NCBI GenBank assembly: GCA_022559845.1
Contig: CM040124.1
Location: 66,921,491-66,985,490, forward strand
DNA from: Amorphophallus konjac
Lineage: Eukaryota; Streptophyta; Magnoliopsida; Alismatales; Araceae
Reading direction: 5' to 3'
DNA length: 64,000 nucleotides
The position numbers and the translations under genes are program-made. Below are positions 31,125 to 44,060 of this stretch, one piece after another. Below the pieces are notes generated by a model. That model saw nothing but the letters and a program-made list of their open reading frames with translations, ran no database searches and had not been told where the DNA came from. Every line of letters begins with the position of its first letter. The first letter of the stretch is position 1.

Positions 31125-34105
31125 TGTCACGCCCCGAGCGCAGAAGATACCCGGAGATGCGCGACGAGTTTATATCAATCATGTCAATCAGAGTAGTAGT
31201 GTATTCGACACAAAGACAGAGTGCGCAAATATAAAGATAACCCAATCCATTTATTCCTTTAATAAGAATATGTCTATTACAAACCCTTGCAAATACTAGA
31301 CTCAATAAAAATAAAAGAAAAGTACAATTCTGACTCAAGGAAATATAGATAAGACAGGACTGATGGACGCTTGAATAGCTCTAACTCTTTCACTCTTGAC
31401 CATCCCCTTCAGATTGAGTTCCCTCATCATCGGACTTACCTGAAAAGTATGGAAATACTGAGTGAGCGAACGCTAAGTAGGAAATTATATCTCAAGAACT
31501 AGCAATGGGTTTAAGTAATTACATTTTTCCATGAATGCACTATAGCTATGCATGCTCGCAAAACGTCAAGATAGAGAGAGAGTATAACAATAAGATAGCT
31601 GGAAGAACTAGTCATGAACTTTCAAGAACTTATCAAGCAGATATCAAGACTTTCAAGCAAGTGTATTCATCATGTCATGTTGGAATTTGGCTATTATATT
31701 TCCAGCAAGCGAGTATACAATTACACTTTTTCGGGCCACGCAAGTCATATAATATCAAGTCAAGTACAAGTACAAATCGCTTGCCTGGTGGCTGGGATAG
31801 TGTTTTCATCTCCTTCCGCAATGAAGAGATGAACCCCCTCTCCCGTCTCCCCCCTTGCAAGTATCAACTTTAGTTAAAAAATAAGTACAAGATTTGTGGA
31901 ATGTTCAATCAAGCTAGTCATGCACTTCGGTATAATGCCAATACCGTGATCAATCAACTCCCATGGGCATAAGTACTTTCGGGTGCTCCTCCCAGGACCA
32001 GATTGGGCCCTATATGCGTAGGCATTAATCATGTATTTTTAACATCTACTTTTGTATATAGCCAATATGGAATTTCAAGGATAAAGCTTGTAGACACGTA
32101 GGATAGACTTTGATAGAATAGAGTCCAAAATATGACACTTGACATAGATAGGCGATAATAATGGTACAATCACGATTATCGATAAAAAACTAGGTGGAAT
32201 TGGTTCCCTAACTTGGGTACCATGACAAACAAGTATGGACATTCTTTATATAGAATTGAGATCCACAAGAACATCAAGTTTAATATAGAATTGGGGTTTA
32301 CAAGAACATCATAACAATGTTGATATAGAATTGGGGTTTACAAGAACATCATAACAATGTCATGCTTTACCCCGTTCATTAAGATAATTCTCATATCATA
32401 CACATGGCATGACATGAGGGCCGGTATACCATGTTTCTATAGAGTGACATGGCAAAGATTGTGTAATGGGTTTTTATGGTACAACCTGCTCAGTCGGCCT
32501 TGAGGGAATCCAAGGCTCGAGGAGTCTTACGGAGGTCTCTATGACTAACTCGCTAGTCCAAAGGAACGGAATGTCCAATGGAGAGCTTGTATGTCACTAA
32601 GAGTTAATGGGTAAACGATAAAACATCCTGAAACATGGGACTATATTCACGAAGTGGAATATAGTGCCGATATTATACTTATATATTGAAACCCTCGGTT
32701 ATCAGTATCAGTGAAAATAATAACTCAGGAAAGTAGCGACTTAGGTAAAGTCATATTTAATGAAATTAACGCCTCTTACAAGGGCGTTTAATTACAATTT
32801 TGACGACTTATACAGCAGTCGTCCATTCTGTATTTCTATTTTTGCAGATTTTAGATAATATGGAATTTTAGCAAAAAACGCATCCTGGACAGGGGCGTTA
32901 CTTTTCAATTAGCGCCCTGTTCTGGGACGTCAGTTCAATAAGAGGCGACCTAGACAAGGTCGTGAATTCAAGAATTTACCAATTTTCAGATAATAAAATT
33001 TCAGGAAACGAGGTACATGGTCATGACAAGATAAATAACATGATTTCACAGGTATACTCATGCAACATATTATATTCATGGTTACATAGCTATTAAATTT
33101 TTAACGTGAGTATTTATTAATTACATGAAATTGACGACTTCTGGCAGGGCGTCAAAACAATAATTAGCGCCCTAGTGTGGGTCGCTTCTTTAAATTAGCG
33201 CCCTGGTCAAGGACGTTTCTTTTAAATTTTAGAGAAAACTTTTGAAATCGCAATAAAACTATATGCATGGATGACTGATGGTATTTATTAAAGATCTTAT
33301 GCTAGTTTGGGCTACGTTCCTGAGAAAACCTACCTTTCGTTGAAGATTAACCGGATGAAGAAACGGTACTCTGTTACGAACAGAGTATGATGTCTTGCAG
33401 GAGATAAAGGAGAGGCAGAAGATGAAGATGGACGAAGAATACCCGATCTTCAGTCAAAAGGGATGATCGTCTTCACACCACAGGCAACTTGTAGAGGAAG
33501 AGGAAAGACGAACGATCATTATCTTCCTTAAACCATGACTGAAGGAAAAGAAGAACACTACCTGTTCTTCGTGCACGGCAGCAGCAGACGAACGCCAAAA
33601 TAGCGATCAGGGCTTGATTAGGGAGTATTTATAGAGTTTTTAGGATCGTACTGGAGTTATAGTTTGATTAAGGGTAGTATTGCCATGATAGAGTCCCTAC
33701 TATATTCAACTTTCGACGTAGTTATCCAGAACTTACTCTGGATAGACTCCTGGGTCGAACGAAACTCGAACTGAATTAACGTCCTAAGTGAGGGCATTAA
33801 TTTAAATTGACGCCTTGTCAAGCGTCATTTCTTATGTGAAACGCGTCCATGTAGAGGGCGTCACTTATACTTGCCCCTTTTTATTTATGTTGGCCGCTGA
33901 GAATTGACGACCTCATCTGTTGGCGTCCTTTCTGGAATTCGCGTCTTGTATAAGGGCGTTTCTTCTTGAAGTAGCGCCTTGACCCAAGGCGTTATTTTCC
34001 TTCTGGCTTATTCTTATGCGTTTAGGCTTTCATCATCTATTTACTTATATTTTCTTTTAATTTGATTTATTTTCCAAAATCTTTATTTTTTCCAGGGTTG
34101 CTACA
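31125..34105 (-). repeat. Gypsy B LTR2 (shared middle LTR)
   Basis: It has a primer-binding site on its low-coordinate side and a polypurine tract on its high-coordinate side, so it serves as 5' LTR for B1 and 3' LTR for B2. It is 2,981 bp, exactly 115 bp longer than LTR1 and LTR3, explained by the insertion at 31775-31889. At many sites it agrees with LTR3 against LTR1. Confidence 0.92.
31775..31889. repeat. 108-bp insertion with AAGTACA target repeat in LTR2
   Basis: LTR1 and LTR3 lack this block. The inserted 108 bases (31775-31882) are flanked by AAGTACA at 31768-31774 and 31883-31889 and end in TTTAGTTAAAAAAT, an A-rich tail. A variable direct repeat plus an A-rich end suits a short retroposon or SINE fragment. 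I recognise no tRNA-like promoter box, so the class is open. Confidence 0.6.
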
Positions 34106-34123
34106 CCCTCCCCCACTTAAAAG
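34106..34123 (-). other. Gypsy B2 polypurine tract
   Basis: The minus strand reads CTTTTAAGTGGGGGAGGG next to the LTR2 start, identical to the B1 tract. Confidence 0.9.
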
Positions 34124-34178
34124 AATTTGGTCCCCAAATTCCATAGTATATATATGTGGACAGTGTAGAGTATATACC

Positions 34179-35578
34179 TTAAAATAATTCTGGAAATTGC
34201 TTCCTCATGAATTCCTCGGTCTCCCATGTGGCTTCATGATCGGAGCTCTTATTCCATTGTACTTTTAGCATGGGAATAACCTTATTCCTTAGAGTACGTA
34301 CTTCACGATCTAGTATCTTTATGGGCTTCTGTTCATATGTGAGATCCTTTTGGATAACTAAGTCTCCATGAGCAATAATATGCGATGGATCGTGCACATA
34401 CTTCTTCAATATAGATATGTGGAATACATTATGCACTTCAGACAATTGAGGAGGCAATGCGATGCGATAAGCAACCTCGCTAACCCTTTCCAGTATCTCA
34501 AAAGGTCCAATGAATCTTGGTGTAAGCTTGCCCTTAACACCAAATCTCCGTATGCCACGTCCAGGCGATATCTTAAGAAATACGTGATCTCCCACTTGGA
34601 ATTCTAGATCTCTCCTTCTTGTGTCAACATAAGTCTTTTGTCTAGACTGAGCTACTTGCAGTCTTTCTCTAATCAATTGTATCTTCTCGGTGGTATCCCT
34701 TACCATATCTGGACCTAATAATTATTTTTCTCCAACTTCGTCCCAGCATAAGAGTGATCTGCAACTCCTTCCGTATAAAGCTTCGAAAGGTGCCATTTGT
34801 ATACTTGCCTGGTAGCTATTATTGTATGCAAATTCCACCAACGGCAAGTGATCATGCCAGCTTCCATCGAAATCAATGATGCAAGCTCTGAGCATATCTT
34901 CAACCACCTAATTAGTTCTCTCGGTCTGACCATCCGTTTGAGGGTGAAAAGCTGTACTAAAGTTAAGCCTTGTTCCCAACGAATGTTGTAGTCCCTTCAA
35001 AAAATGAGAAGTAAAACGGGGATCTCTGTCAGACACGATTGAAATAGGAATACCATATAATCTGACTATTTCTTTGATGTATAATGTAGCCAAAACATCA
35101 ACTGACCATCGACTCTTTATTGGCAAGAAATGCGCCGATTTAGTCAATCGGTCAATAATAACCCATATTCCATCATGTCCTCCTTTTGATTTAGATAAAC
35201 CCATAATGAAATCCATACTAATATTCTCCCACTTCCATTTAGGGATATCTAGAGGATGTAGTTTTCCAGCAGGCTTTTGGTGTTCCGCCTTGACCTGTTG
35301 GCATGTGAGACAGTGCGACATGTAGTCCGCTATTTCCCTTTTCATATTGGGCCACCAAAAATTCCTCTTCACATCTTGGTACATTTTGGTCGATCCAGGA
35401 TGAATCATGTACCTTGATCTATGAGCTTCATCTAATATCTTCTTCTTTAACTCGGGACAATCCGGTATGCAAGTTCTATTCTGAACATTAATCTCCCTTC
35501 ACAAGTTATTTGGAAATCAGATTGTCCTTCCAGTTTGCCTTTGATCTCTACTAATATTGGGTCATTATCTTGAAGCGC
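34179..35578 (-). pseudogene. pol: Gypsy B2 integrase remnant
   Basis: It carries the integrase zinc-binding region, catalytic core (SMDFIMGLSKSKGG, SDRDPRF, QTDGQTERTN) and C-terminal tail ending MRKQFPELF. Breaks are a TGA at about 35576-35578 where B1 reads Arg, a one-base loss near 35482, a TAG near 34908 where B1 has Gln, and a TAA near 34721 where B1 has Gln. The WKG motif after HF is LKG here. The B1 frameshift after QTDGQT is absent, so the two copies decayed separately. Confidence 0.9.
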
Positions 35579-38527
35579 TCATATTTCAGATAATAGGTCT
35601 GGATGAATGCTTATATGAGATAATGTGACACATTGAAAGTCTGTGTCCATGCTTATATTGAGTTTAGATAATTGCTCCAGTAATTTCCATTCTTGAATCA
35701 TACAATTGGCTAACAGTGCTCTCGGCTTTCGACTAAGGGCATCTGCTACATGGTTACCCTTTCCGGGATGATATTGTATATTGAAGTCGAAGTCCTTGAG
35801 ATATTCTAGCCAACGTCTTTGCCTCATATTTAGTTCCTTTTGTGAAAAGAGATACTTGAGACTCTTGTGATCAGAGTATACAGTAAACTGTACTCCATAA
35901 AGATAATGTCTCCATATTTTGAGTGCAAATACCACCGCGGTCAATTCTAAGTCATGGACGGGGTAGTTCTCTTCATGCTTCTTCAATTGACGAGAAGAAT
36001 AAGCTATAACCTTTTCTTGTTGCATTAGAACACATCCGAGGCCAATGCCACAAGCATCAGTGTATACCTCGAATTTCTCTCCTTCCATTGGTAAAGCTAA
36101 GACAGGAGCTGTAGTAAGATGATCCTTGAGAGTTTGGAAGCTTCTTTCACATTCCTCACTCCATTCATAACGGATCTCCTTGCGAGTTAACCTCGTAAGT
36201 GGTACGGCGATTTTTGAGAAATCTTTGATGAATCGCCTGTAATAGCCAGCAAGACCTAAGAAACTTCGGATCTCGCTAGCATTGGTCGGTCTTTCCCAAT
36301 TTCTTACAGCTTCAACTTTTGATGGATCTGCTGATAAGCCATCCTTTGATATAACATGTCCGAGAAAAGTCACTTCCTCAAGCCAGAATTCACACTTGCT
36401 GAGTTTTACATATAATTGGTTTGTCCTCAATATTTGTAATGCAATTCTCAAATGCTCCTCATGCTCTTCCTTAGTCTTGGAATAAATTAATATATCATCA
36501 ATAAAGACCATCACGAATTGATCCAAATAAGGCCTGAATATACTATTCATTAACTGCATAAAGGCAGCAGGGGCATTCGTTAGTCCGAAAGGCATACCAA
36601 CAAATTCATAATGGCCATACCTGCTTCTGAATGCAGTCTTATGAATGTCATCATCCTTGATTTTTAGTTGATGATATCCCGACCTGAGATCAATCTTTGA
36701 AAAATACATGGATCCAGATATTTGATCAAATAACTCATCGATTCTCGGCAGTGGATACTTGTTCTTGATAGTGAGATGATTCAACTGTCGATAATCGATG
36801 CATAACCTCATGGATCCATCCTTCTTCTTTACAAATAGCACAGGTGCTCCCCACGGGGAAGTACTCGGTCTAATGAATCCTTTCTTAAGAAGTTCCATTA
36901 ATTGCTCATTTAACTCCTTGAGTTTAGCAGGGGATATTCTATAAGGTGCCTTAGAAACAGGTCCAGCACCAGGGACTAAGTCGATGGTGAAGGCCACTTC
37001 TCTTTGTGGGGGTAATCCAGGCAAATCTTCCGGAAACACATCCGGAAATTCTTGCACAACTGGGATATCTTCTATCTTAGTTTCCTTAGCCTCCTTAATT
37101 GTGACCAATGCAAGGAAAGATACACATCCTTTCCTTATTAGCTTGCTAGCTCGGAGAGCCGAAGTAAGAGGTGACTCGCTCCGACTCTTAGGGCTAGAAT
37201 AGACTAGTTCTGGAAAGTCCTTGAAAGTAACCTTGCTATTGCGGCAATCGACTGTTGTCTGGTATTTGGATAACCAATCCGCTCCCAGTATGACATCATA
37301 CTCCTTTACATCTAAACATATTAGATTGATAGGAAGATTTCTTCCTTTTACCAAGACTTCACAGTTTTGATAATGCTGAGTAATATCGGTTTCGTTTCCG
37401 AGAGGAGTAGATAAAATTATTTTCATCCATTCCGGTTCCATAGGTAGTGGGTTAGCAAACTTCTTGGAAATAAAAGAATGTGATGCACCCGTATCAAATA
37501 AGACATGTGCATACTTGGAACAAACTTTCAGTGTACCTTCTACTAGTCCGCCTTCTTCTTCTTCGGTCTCCTTAATTGCGTGAAGACGAGTGTTCTTGGT
37601 TATCGTGCATTTTTCGTCGCTGGTTTGATCATTAAGTAATGGGCAATCGGGAATCCGATGATCACGGCTCCCACAACGGAGACATGCTTCAAGTTTCCTC
37701 CAGCATTCTTCGGCTTTATGTCCAGCCTTGTCACAATGCTTGCATATTATATTCGAAGGTGTAGTAGTGATAGAGAAGGGCTTGGTCTTCTTAAATTTTT
37801 GGTCTTGAGAAGAAGTACCTCCAGTGCTAGGCCTCTTCTTGAAGTTGGGTTTAAAGGAACCCGAACTTGTAACTTGTTCCTTCTTATCCTTCCCACGGAT
37901 TCTATCTGATAGCTCCGTGGCATCTTGTAACAATTGAGCTCGGCGTACTATCTCTGAGTAGACCTGAATATCCATTGGCACCAGCTGGGTAATATATTGG
38001 GGCCTCAGCCCATTAAGGAACCTCCTAGCTTTCATCTTCTCAGTGCTAACTAAGTGCTTAGCATACCGAGACAATCTAGAGAAGTGTGCCTCGTACTCCG
38101 CCACCGATAATGACCGTTGCTTGAGTGCGGCAAATTCGGTAGCTTTCTTTTCTTGGACTCGGTCTGAAAAATATTTATTGTTGAAATGTTCAACAAATTC
38201 TTCCCAAGTAATTTGGTCTTGATTTATAGTAGCTTCGACTGACTCCCACCAGCATCGGGCATCCCTTTCTAGTTGGAGAGTAGCTAATAAGACTTTATCT
38301 TGATCCGTGCACTGCATAACATGGAATATACGCTCCGTCTCCCTGATCCAGTTCTCTGCGTCATCCGGATCAGTAGAACCCATGAATTTGAGAGGGTTCA
38401 TGTTCTTGAAGACTTGGTGGAGACTTCCGGCTCGTTGTGCACCTCCTTGTGCTACTTGTTGCAGCACTTGGGTCATGCCTTGGAGTGTACGCTGCATGTT
38501 GCGCCACTGAGCACGTTCGGCAGCCAT
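35579..38527 (-). pseudogene. gag-pol: Gypsy B2 gag-protease-reverse transcriptase-RNase H frame (982 aa, truncated)
   Basis: This is the longest open frame in the window. From the ATG at 38527 it encodes gag (residues about 40-200), zinc knuckles [14 protein letters not shown] (262-275) and [14 protein letters not shown] (282-295), aspartic protease (DTG at 345-347), gypsy reverse transcriptase (about 530-720, FIDD at 675-678) and RNase H (about 820-935, YTDACG at 822). It ends at the early TGA before integrase, so it is a truncated polyprotein, but its catalytic residues appear intact. The cluster gag, protease, reverse transcriptase, RNase H, integrase is the Ty3/gypsy order. If expressed it could supply reverse transcriptase but not integrase. 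Confidence 0.92.
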
Positions 38528-38681
38528 TATCCTACAATTACAATAACTATGTTAGTATATACTCGCGTTAAGGGCTTTTAAGTTTTTATGTTAACTCAAC
38601 CCTTGGTTCTACCCAATCTCACTGGTTAAAGGTTTGAACCTATCCTTGGACTTGGGTTTTCCTAGGAATTGAATACCCTAG

Positions 38682-38693
38682 GCTCTGATACCA
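38682..38693 (-). other. Gypsy B2 primer-binding site (tRNA-iMet)
   Basis: The minus strand reads TGGTATCAGAGC seven bases inside LTR3. Confidence 0.92.
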
Positions 38694-38700
38694 CAAAAAC

Positions 38701-41566
38701 TGTCACGCCTCGAGCGCGGAAGATACCCGGAGATGCGCGACGAGTTTATATCAATCATGTCAATCAGAGTAGTAGTGTATTCGACACAAAGACAGAGTGC
38801 GCAAATATAAAGATAACCCAATCCATTTATTCCTTTAATAAGAATATGTCTATTACAAACCCTTGCAAATACTAGACTCAATAAAAATAAAAGAAAAGTA
38901 CAATTCTGACGTAAGAAAATATAGATAAGACAGGACTGATGGAGGCTTGAATAGCTCTAACTCTTTCACTCTTGACCATCCCCTTCAGATTGAGTTCCCT
39001 CATCATCGGACTTACCTAAAAAGTATGGAAACACTGAGTGAGCTAACGCTCAGTAGGAAATTATATCTCAAGAACTAGCAATGGGTTTAAGTAATTACAT
39101 TTTTCCATGAATGCACTATAGTTATGCATGCTCGCAAAACGACAAGATAGAGAGAGAGTATAACAATAAGATAGCAGGAAGAACTAGTCATGAACTTTCA
39201 AGAACTTATCAAGCAGATATCAAGACTTTCAAGCAAGTGTATTCATCATGTCATGTTGGAATTTGGCTATTATGTTTCCAGCAAGCGAGTATACAATTAC
39301 CCTTTTTCGGGCCATACAAGTCATGTAATATCAAGTCAAGTACAAGTACAAGATTTGTGGAATGTTCAATCAAGCTAGTCATGCACTTCGGTATAATGCC
39401 AATACCGTGATCAATCAACTCCCATGGGCACAAGTACTTTCGGGTGCTCCTCCCAGGACCAGATCGGGCCCTATATGCGTAGGCATTAATCATGTATTTT
39501 TAACATCCACTTTTGTATATAGCCAATATGGAATTTCAAGGATAAAGCTTGTAGACACGTAGGATAGACTTTGATAGAATAGAGTCCAAAATATGACACT
39601 TGACATAGATAGGCGATAATAACGGGACAATCACGATTATCGATAAAAAACTAGGTGGAATTGGTTCCCTAACTTGGGTACCATGACAAACAAGTATGGA
39701 CATTCTTTATATAGAATTGAGGTCCACAAGAACATCAAGTTTAATATAGAATTGGGGTTTACAAGAACATCATAACAATGTTGATATAGAATTGAGGTTT
39801 ACAAGAACATCATAACAATGTCATGCTTTATCCCGTTCATTAAGATAATTCTCATATCATACACATGGCATGACATGAGGGCCGGTATACCATGTTTCTA
39901 TAGAGTGACATGGCAAAGATTGTGTAATGGGTTTTTATGGTACAACCTACTCAGTCGGCCTTGAGGGAATCCAAGGTTCGAGGAGTCTTACGGAGGTCTC
40001 TATGACTAACTCGCTAGTCCAAAGGAACGGAATGTCCAATGGAGAGCTTGTATGTCACTGAGAGTTAATGGGTAAACGATAAAACATCCTGAAACATGGG
40101 ACTATGATCACGGAGTGGAATATAGTGCCGATATTATACTTATATATTGAAACCCTCGGTTATCAGTATCAGTGAAAATAATAACTCAGGAAAGTAGCGA
40201 CTTAGGTAAAGTCATTTTTAATGAAATTAACGCCTCTTACAAGGGCGTTTAATTACAATTTTGACGACTTATACAGCAGTCGTCCATTCTGTATTTCTAT
40301 TTTTGTAGAATTTAGATAATATGGAATTTTAGCAAAAAACGCGCCCTAGACAGGGGCGTTACTTTTCAATTAGCGCCCTATTTTGGGGCGTCAGTTCAAT
40401 AAGAGGTGACCTAGACAAGGTCGTGAATTCAAGAATTTACCAATTTTCAGATAATAAAATTTCAGGAAACGAGGTACATGGTCATGACAAGATAAATAAC
40501 ATGATTTCACAGGTATACTCATGCAACATATTATATTCATGGTTACATAGCTATTAAATTTTTAACGTGAGTATTTATTAATTACATGAAATTGACGACT
40601 TCTGGCAGGGCGTCAAAACAATAATTAGCACCCTAGTGTGGGTCGCTTCTTTAAATTAGCGCCCTGGTCAAGGGCGTTTCTTTTAATTTTTAGAGAAAAC
40701 TTTTGAAATCGTATTAAAACTATATGCATGGATGACTGATGGTATTTATTAAAGATCTTATGCTAGTTTGGGCTACGTTCCTGAGAAAACCTACCTTTTG
40801 TTGAAGATTAACCGGATGAAGAAACGGTACTCTGTTACGAACAGAGTATGATGTCTTGCAGGAGATAAAGGAGAGGCAGAAGATGAAAATGGACGAAGAA
40901 TACCCGATCTTCAGTCAAAAGGGGTGATCGTCTTCACACCACAGGCAACCTGTAGAGGAAGAGGAAAGACGAACGATCATTATCTTCCTTAAACCATGAC
41001 TGAAGGAAAAGAAGAACACTACCTGTTCTTCGTGCACGGCAGCAGCAGACGAACGCCAAAATAGCGATCAGGGCTTGATTAGGGAGTATTTATAGAGTTT
41101 TTAGGATCGTACTGGAGTTATAGTTTGATTAAGGGTAGTATTGCCATGATAGAGTCCCTACTATATTCAACTTTCGACGTAGTTATCCAGAACTTACTCT
41201 GGATAGACTCCTGGGTCGAACGAAACTCGAACTGAATTAACGTCCTAAGTGAGGGCGTTAATTTAAATTGACGCCTTGTCAAGCGTCATTTCTTATGTGA
41301 AACGCGTCCATGTAGAGGGCGTCACTTATACTTGCCCCTTTTTATTTATGTTGGCCGCTGAGAATTGACGACCTCATCTGTTGGCGTCCTTTCTGGAATT
41401 CGCGCCTTGTATAAGGGCGTTTCTTCTTGAAGTAGCGCCTTGACCCAAGGCGTTATTTTCCTTCTGGCTTATTCTTATGCGTTTAGGCTTCCACCATCTA
41501 TTTACTTATCTTTTATTTTAATTTGATTTATTTTCCAAAATCTTTATTTTTTCCAGGGTTGCTATA
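38701..41566 (-). repeat. Gypsy B LTR3 (5' LTR of the tandem)
   Basis: It runs from TGTCACGCCTCG to GGGTTGCTATA. The terminal CA is TA here, where LTR1 and LTR2 end TGCTACA. TATA box and word clusters are kept. It is followed by the TGTGC target duplication. Confidence 0.92.
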
Positions 41567-41571
41567 TGTGC
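41567..41571. other. Target duplication of Gypsy B, right copy
   Basis: TGTGC matches 13079-13083. The next base resumes the Gypsy A LTR at GTATTAATCAAG, matching 5259 onward. Confidence 0.9.
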
Positions 41572-44060
41572 GTATTAATCAAGTTAATAGAAGCATGTCT
41601 ATCTAGGGTTTCTCTTGGTTAACATTGATTAATGTTGGGATTAGTAGGCTTAAATGTTAAAATTGATCATGCCTTGTTGTGTGTCGTCGTGGCCTCGTTC
41701 CATTTGCAGTAGATTGCCCAATTTTCCATGCTCCCTATGTTGTGTATTTAGTCATTTTTGCTAACCCTAGCCGAGCTCGTCGGAGGCGGGCAGGGCAACC
41801 TTAGCGCGGTCCTACAGGAACCGCCCTATTCTGAACGGCCCCGCGATAGACCGTGTGGTCGATATCGACAGCCAGTAGTTAACCAATTATTATTCTTGCG
41901 TTTAGAATCCTCCATGAGCAGAGCTGCTATATCCAGACCATGCAGAGACCCCCGCGGCCCCTCGATAGACCGTTCAAACCCCGTCTGGCCCCTGGCCTTT
42001 AGGGATTGAATGGACAATCGACCGACCGCTAAGGCCCTCTGAGCGGTTCCGGACAAACCGTTTTGTCCCGCCGAATGCGTTATTCTTGTTTTAGCAGGAT
42101 TCTTCTTAGTCAACTAATGTTAATGATAATTTAGCAACCTACATATTAATTAGAACGTATGAAAGTTAAGAATTTATAATTCTTTTGCTTAATTACTCTC
42201 TCGTGACCTTGTTCATCATTTCAATGAAGTTAATCTCAAACATGTTATAATGGAGAATGAACTAATTATACTAGGGTTGTTTTGACAGTCATTCTACTTC
42301 GGTAGGATTGACTGACCGATGTACACTTGTGTTCCAATGAATTCTAGCCCTCTTTTCTTGTAATGGTTGGAACTCTTTACCGGATATTCCTTCTGTCGGA
42401 CTAGGACCTCCATTATGAGACCTCCGTAAGTCTCCGTGAGCCTGGGATTCCCACTAGGACACCGGGCAGGTTGTACCATAAGTCCTGCACCAGTTTGACT
42501 CGATTGAACTGCATGAAAGACCCTGGTTTAAGTCACAAGTCATATTGGACTGTCCAGGTTATTGCACGGACAGAACTGGACTGTGTAACACTCGGGACGG
42601 CCCAATATGAACCGTGCAATTCTGGCAGAAAGCCCTATCTTAATTGGTTGACTGCCTTGTTCGTTCTTCGACCTAGTTATGTTTTGTCGACCGAAAAGCC
42701 TCTAGGCTGACCAGTGGACAGGGGGCTAGACCTTGGGTTCAGTTACACCCCGCCTATGGCAGCCTGGGAGCCCATTTGGGTGGATTCCCTCTTGTCTTGT
42801 AAGGCCCATTATTGAACAGACGAAGTAGGCCCGTCCAGTTATTGGAGCGGATCTACTCGGACCGTCCTGTTTCTACGCTGCCCAGACCGGCCTACTTACC
42901 TTCGTTTTTGGGCTTCAGTCTTCCCTGTCGTGAACGGCCCAAATTGGACCGTCCTAATTTGTTAAAAGGCCCATTTTTGACCGTTCTGTAATTGGAGTGG
43001 CCCTTAATGGACCGTTCATCCTTGGCTTCCATTAGGCCGTTCTTCAGCCCAATCCTTCTAGAGCGGTCCAGTTATAGACGTTCATTCTCTGAGCGGCCCA
43101 ATATGGACCGTGTATCTTCCAGAAATGTTTTTCGTGGTTTACGATGTTGAATGCCAAGGACCTGTTGGTTCTTGATAAACTTGAACTTTTTGGACAAAAT
43201 GTCTACTCCAACTTACCCTTGGAAATTTTCCAAGATAAGTTCTATACCTTGAAATTATTGGCCATTTAACTTGATTAATGTCTTGACATAACTTGGGATC
43301 TTGGATCCATTAAATCAATGCCAACGCATCATAAGGGCCCGATCTGGTCTTGGGAGGAGCGCCCAAAAAGTAGTAGTGCCCCGGGGAGTTGTAATGACAT
43401 GGTGTGGCATTATACCGAGTGCATGACTAGCGTGGTGTCTGCGACATATTCCTTTACATGATTCCTTCACGTATTTACATGACTTGGTTATTTCATGCTT
43501 GATTGGCCATTTCCAGTGATACTTTGTTCATGTTCTCTTACTGTCCTTATTTTGTTATTTATATCATCTTTTTATTCCTTTCTCGCACAACATAAATGCA
43601 AATCAGTTAATTACTTAAACTTGCCTGCTATTACCTACTGAGCGTTCGCTCACCTAGTTGTTTTCCCCCTTTTTAGGTAGCTCAGGTGAGGACTCACAAA
43701 CTGATGGGGATGGGCAAGAGTGAAGCCCCTGGAGCGAACCAGTTAGAAGACTATGTAGAGTCATATGTAGATGTCTTGAGTCTAGTTGTGGATTAGAGTT
43801 GATGTTGATGATGTTGTAATAAAGTCAGTGGATGTAACTATGTTAAGTCGAATGTTGTTCTAGAAGTTTTCTTAAGTTCTTTTGATTGGGTTTGTAAGCT
43901 CGGATTTTAATAAATTAGTAATTGTTTAGATTGATGGAGCTATTTCTGTTCTTGGTGTTATGTAAATTCCCTAGCTCAATTCATAGCATGTCTGGAAATC
44001 AGCATATTATTATTAACTCTTTCTACTACCAGTCTCGATATTCCGCGTCGGGGCGTGACA
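41572..44060 (+). repeat. Gypsy A 3' LTR, second part
   Basis: It matches 5259-7748 and ends TCGGGGCGTGACA. Both ACGG/CCGT word clusters recur here. Together with 12400-13083 it forms a 3,173-bp LTR. Confidence 0.92.

Larger units (their letters stand above)
13084..41566 (-). mobile_element. Gypsy B: tandem gypsy element with three LTRs and two internal regions
   Basis: On the minus strand the order is LTR3 (41566-38701), internal B2, LTR2 (34105-31125), internal B1, LTR1 (15949-13084). One TGTGC target duplication flanks the whole. Internal B2 is 4,595 bp. Internal B1 is 4,596 bp once Copia C and its duplicated ATTGT are removed. LTR1 and LTR3 are both 2,866 bp; LTR2 is 115 bp longer because of one insertion. 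The structure fits unequal recombination between the two LTRs of a single inserted element, not two independent insertions. Confidence 0.9.
4542..44060 (+). mobile_element. Gypsy A: Tekay-like chromovirus element, interrupted in its 3' LTR
   Basis: The element comprises a 5' LTR (4542-7748), PBS, broken gag-pol (7965-12322), polypurine tract and a 3' LTR. The 3' LTR is split by the Gypsy B tandem into 12400-13083 and 41572-44060. Without the insertion the element is about 11.0 kb. Flanking pentamers TCGAG and TGGAG differ at one base, an aged target duplication. The two LTRs differ at about 8 of the first 80 bases and by an indel of about 30 bases near 4770, so this is older than the elements nested in it. 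Confidence 0.9.

Noticed and set aside
13084..41566. Two independent Gypsy B insertions side by side
   Set aside because: Independent insertions would leave four LTRs or a target duplication at the middle LTR. Only three LTRs and one outer TGTGC pair are seen.
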